A DNA stretch of 64,000 bases from NCBI GenBank assembly GCA_000320545.1, contig ADNK01002208.1:124001-188000 (forward strand), written 5' to 3'. This DNA is from Bigelowiella natans CCMP2755. Taxonomy: Eukaryota > Cercozoa > Chlorarachniophyceae. Positions 62,347-64,000 of the stretch are shown here, in pieces. The position numbers and the translations under genes were made by a program. Under the pieces are notes generated by a model. That model was not told where the DNA came from. It saw nothing but the letters and a program-made list of their open reading frames with translations, and made no database searches. Position 1 is the first letter of the stretch. Every line of letters begins with the position of its first letter.

Positions 62347-62500
62347 CTAATGGTAGCCCTATAATCTTAAATGAGCTGATTATAATGATTCCATTGGTGT
62401 TGTTGTTGTGTTGTTGCTTCTTCGTGCAATTAGAACGATTCCTGAGGATCTGGTGCAGAAATGGCGGCAGGACAACATTAACAGCCTTGAAAATATGTAA
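53808..62500 (+). CDS. Large HAT/TPR-repeat protein with disordered His/Gln-rich N-terminal half
   Basis: Exon 1 (53808-53902) MVYYFQRLVQDYLMKLQDLG joins in phase to 54258-54588. The N-terminal half is low-complexity: Ser/Arg-rich (55480-55900), His-rich (56040-56560) and a CAG-coded Gln run (56329-56367). From 57130 it becomes ordered (IESVKRIEELRGKDIDLY, KKNLPRNLYWKVCISVGEYL). Helical HAT repeats then follow: VEDARRWYAL, VQGWLESARLEEECGDMEAC, RLKNASIEVAWRSIQEGALM, EARFIFKYLMK, GPLWFAALRLYVRCIPEP, LRWKVWRAGARLESL, PGTGRLWALHIQ, VPKSGEVWCEAARAYLNPLS, AVRFTPQYGDSF, INADPNYGALWLLCKETPYD and TIPEDLVQKWRQDNINSLEN, with TAA at 62498-62500. HAT repeats scaffold RNA-processing complexes. Similar large HAT proteins occur in protists, but I cannot name an ortholog. 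Two TGA codons at 56786-56791 interrupt one frame, so a junction there is unresolved. Confidence 0.75.
56329..56367 (+). repeat. (CAG)n repeat coding polyglutamine
   Basis: About 13 CAG copies in frame encode a Gln run between HQHM and HLGRRG in the disordered half of the HAT protein. His runs encoded by CAT repeats flank it on both sides. Confidence 0.95.
58759..58791. repeat. (GT)n microsatellite
   Basis: About 16 GT copies in an intron of the HAT gene. Confidence 0.95.
62303..62342. repeat. (TA)n microsatellite
   Basis: About 19 TA copies in the last intron of the HAT gene. Confidence 0.95.
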
Positions 62501-64000
62501 TAATAATTGTAGTAGTAATAATGATACCGAAAGTTTAACGACACCACCAGCTTTTCTATATAAAGGCAGATCGAAAAGGACTTATCGTACGTTATTATAC
62601 ATAGTACTGATTCTTCTTCCCACCAACGATTAGGTATCCTTCGCTGCTTTCCTTGGAAAAACAGCAACGTTTCCAGACTGTGTTTGGATCTGATGTCGCA
62701 ATGTGATAAATATAGTATCTCAATAGGCATTGCACTTTTATAGTAGCTCATTCCGACAGATTTTCCAATAATTCACTGCACCTGTTGATAATCACAATGA
62801 TGCGTTTGTGACGACACGATGTGTAACCAAAAAAAATAATCGATTCGTTCATGCGGCTGGACTAGCTTCTTCTTATTCAAAGAGTAGTACACTAGACATA
62901 GATATTTTGCTCTTACAAAGCCTATACAACAGCACGTTATCAACGTATATCCTACGCTTGAATGAATCGAAAAGAAGGCAAAAATTCATTCTATAAATAA
63001 ACAGCACTGCTCTTCGTTTTAAATAGCAGCATAAGCAATAATGTACTACTGGTCTTTTCATGTAACTGCGTAAGCTGGTAAGTGTGCAATGCTCAGGAAC
63101 AACGCATACAGATCTCTAGATCTTATACAGCACGCACGTCATACATGCGGCACATAGATGTGCACAATATAAAATGCAGTAAACATCTAGACATTTGACA
63201 CCGCAGCATTAATAATACGTCAGACGACACGAATGTTATGTTGCCCGCGTGTAGTAGGACTGCGCATCAGCTAGGTATACAACTTATTATGCTTATAAAA
63301 CATGCTAGCATGGTACTATCCTGTCTAGCTAGACAGCTAGCTATCTAGCTATATAGCTTGGATAGCTCGCTCGAATGCTAGCTAGCATGATGCTAGCATG
63401 CTAGTTTTTATTTAATGAGGTGTAACGCGTCTAGCACAGATAGACAGACGACGCATGCTAGCATGCTAGTCTAGTAGTAGTGTAGCTAGCTAGATAGGCA
63501 TTTTCCATTCTTACCTTGCTGCATGCCTCCAAAATTGCTTGCTTTGCTGCAGTCCTGCTAGCCAGCTAGAGCGAGTCGTTCAAATGCTAGATATCGATTG
63601 CCGCACGTTAGCTGGAACGTAGTAGCACATCTAGGCATCTCTAGACCTTCACAGACTCTGCACGCTCGCATGTTCATGCCGCCAGCAGACTGTGTGCTGC
63701 GTACTGGTGTTGGACGGGCTGCAATGCGAAAAGATCACATTCTCAATTGTGCGTCATCTCAATCTGAGCAATGTAGCTGTGCAATGTAATGCCATAGAAT
63801 GCGGCGGCTGCAGCTGGACAGCAGCTGTCCAACTGTGCAATTGTTCCGCCAGTAGTGCCATGCATTGTCATCATTCTAGTGTTGTGCATGCGCGTCGTGA
63901 CGAGCTAGCTAGCGGGAGAATGCTAACGCCGCGTTTGCACCTATGAAACATGTGATGGCTAGCAGATGTTGTTCATTGAAACAAACACTCATTTAGCGCT
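62501..64000. other. 3' flank of the HAT gene and CTAG/CATG-rich intergenic DNA
   Basis: The first 500 bases are AT-rich and probably 3' UTR. From about 63050 to the window end the sequence is packed with CTAGCTAG, GCTAGC, GCATGC and CATG words. No gene recognised. Confidence 0.6.

Noticed and set aside
1-64000. tRNA, rRNA or snRNA genes
   Set aside because: I looked for tRNA B-box-like GGTTCGAATCC words with matching acceptor stems and for rRNA-like conserved stretches and saw none; a covariance-model search would be needed to exclude divergent RNAs.

Overview
The window is nuclear DNA of a eukaryote. Genes are broken by many short GT-AG introns, the standard code fits every gene read through, and di- and trinucleotide microsatellites fill introns and even exons. 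No tRNA, rRNA, CRISPR array or prokaryotic operon was seen. The gene set (a selenocysteine glutathione peroxidase, a CCDC57-like centriolar-satellite protein, CDCA7-type zinc fingers, UNC-50, WDR6) points to a flagellated protist or alga rather than a fungus or land plant. A stramenopile-like lineage is a guess only.

Layout. 29-8305 (+): a carboxylesterase/cholinesterase-family domain running in frame into kelch repeats, 5' end outside the window. 12554-16500 (+): RING finger plus two CDCA7-type (zf-4CXXC_R1) zinc fingers. 17485-17870: MITE-like element with 33-bp inverted arms. 18125-19634 (+): SAM domain plus a Cys-rich domain. 21117-30206 (+): WDR6-like WD40 protein with simple-repeat insertions. 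31433-32988 (-): glutathione peroxidase with an in-frame UGA at the catalytic position and a good SECIS candidate at 30965-31036. 33695-34387 (+): small multi-pass membrane protein. 35531-36783 (-): stand-alone GAF domain. 37016-37240 (+): possible small membrane protein. 38037-40235 (+): ankyrin protein whose repeat exons and introns form a 179-bp tandem array. 40236-43092: GC-richer, gene-poor block with heat-shock-element-like arrays. 43093-47807 (-): CCDC57-like coiled coil. 48324-51394 (+): RING plus LSD1-type zinc finger. 52118-53584 (-): UNC-50. 53808-62500 (+): large HAT/TPR-repeat protein with a disordered His/Gln/Ser-rich N-terminal half.

Four gene pairs are divergent with short shared 5' regions: GPx/membrane protein, GAF/small membrane ORF, CCDC57/RING and UNC-50/HAT. 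No pathway clearly links neighbours. Gene-free stretches (8.4-9.1, 16.7-17.3, 19.6-20.9, 30.3-30.9, 34.4-35.1, 40.2-42.9, 51.4-52.0 and 63.0-64.0 kb) share a look, being rich in CATG, CTAG, TGCA and GCTAGC words. Exon joins were made by hand from reading frame, splice sites and family resemblance; ends and small exons may be off.
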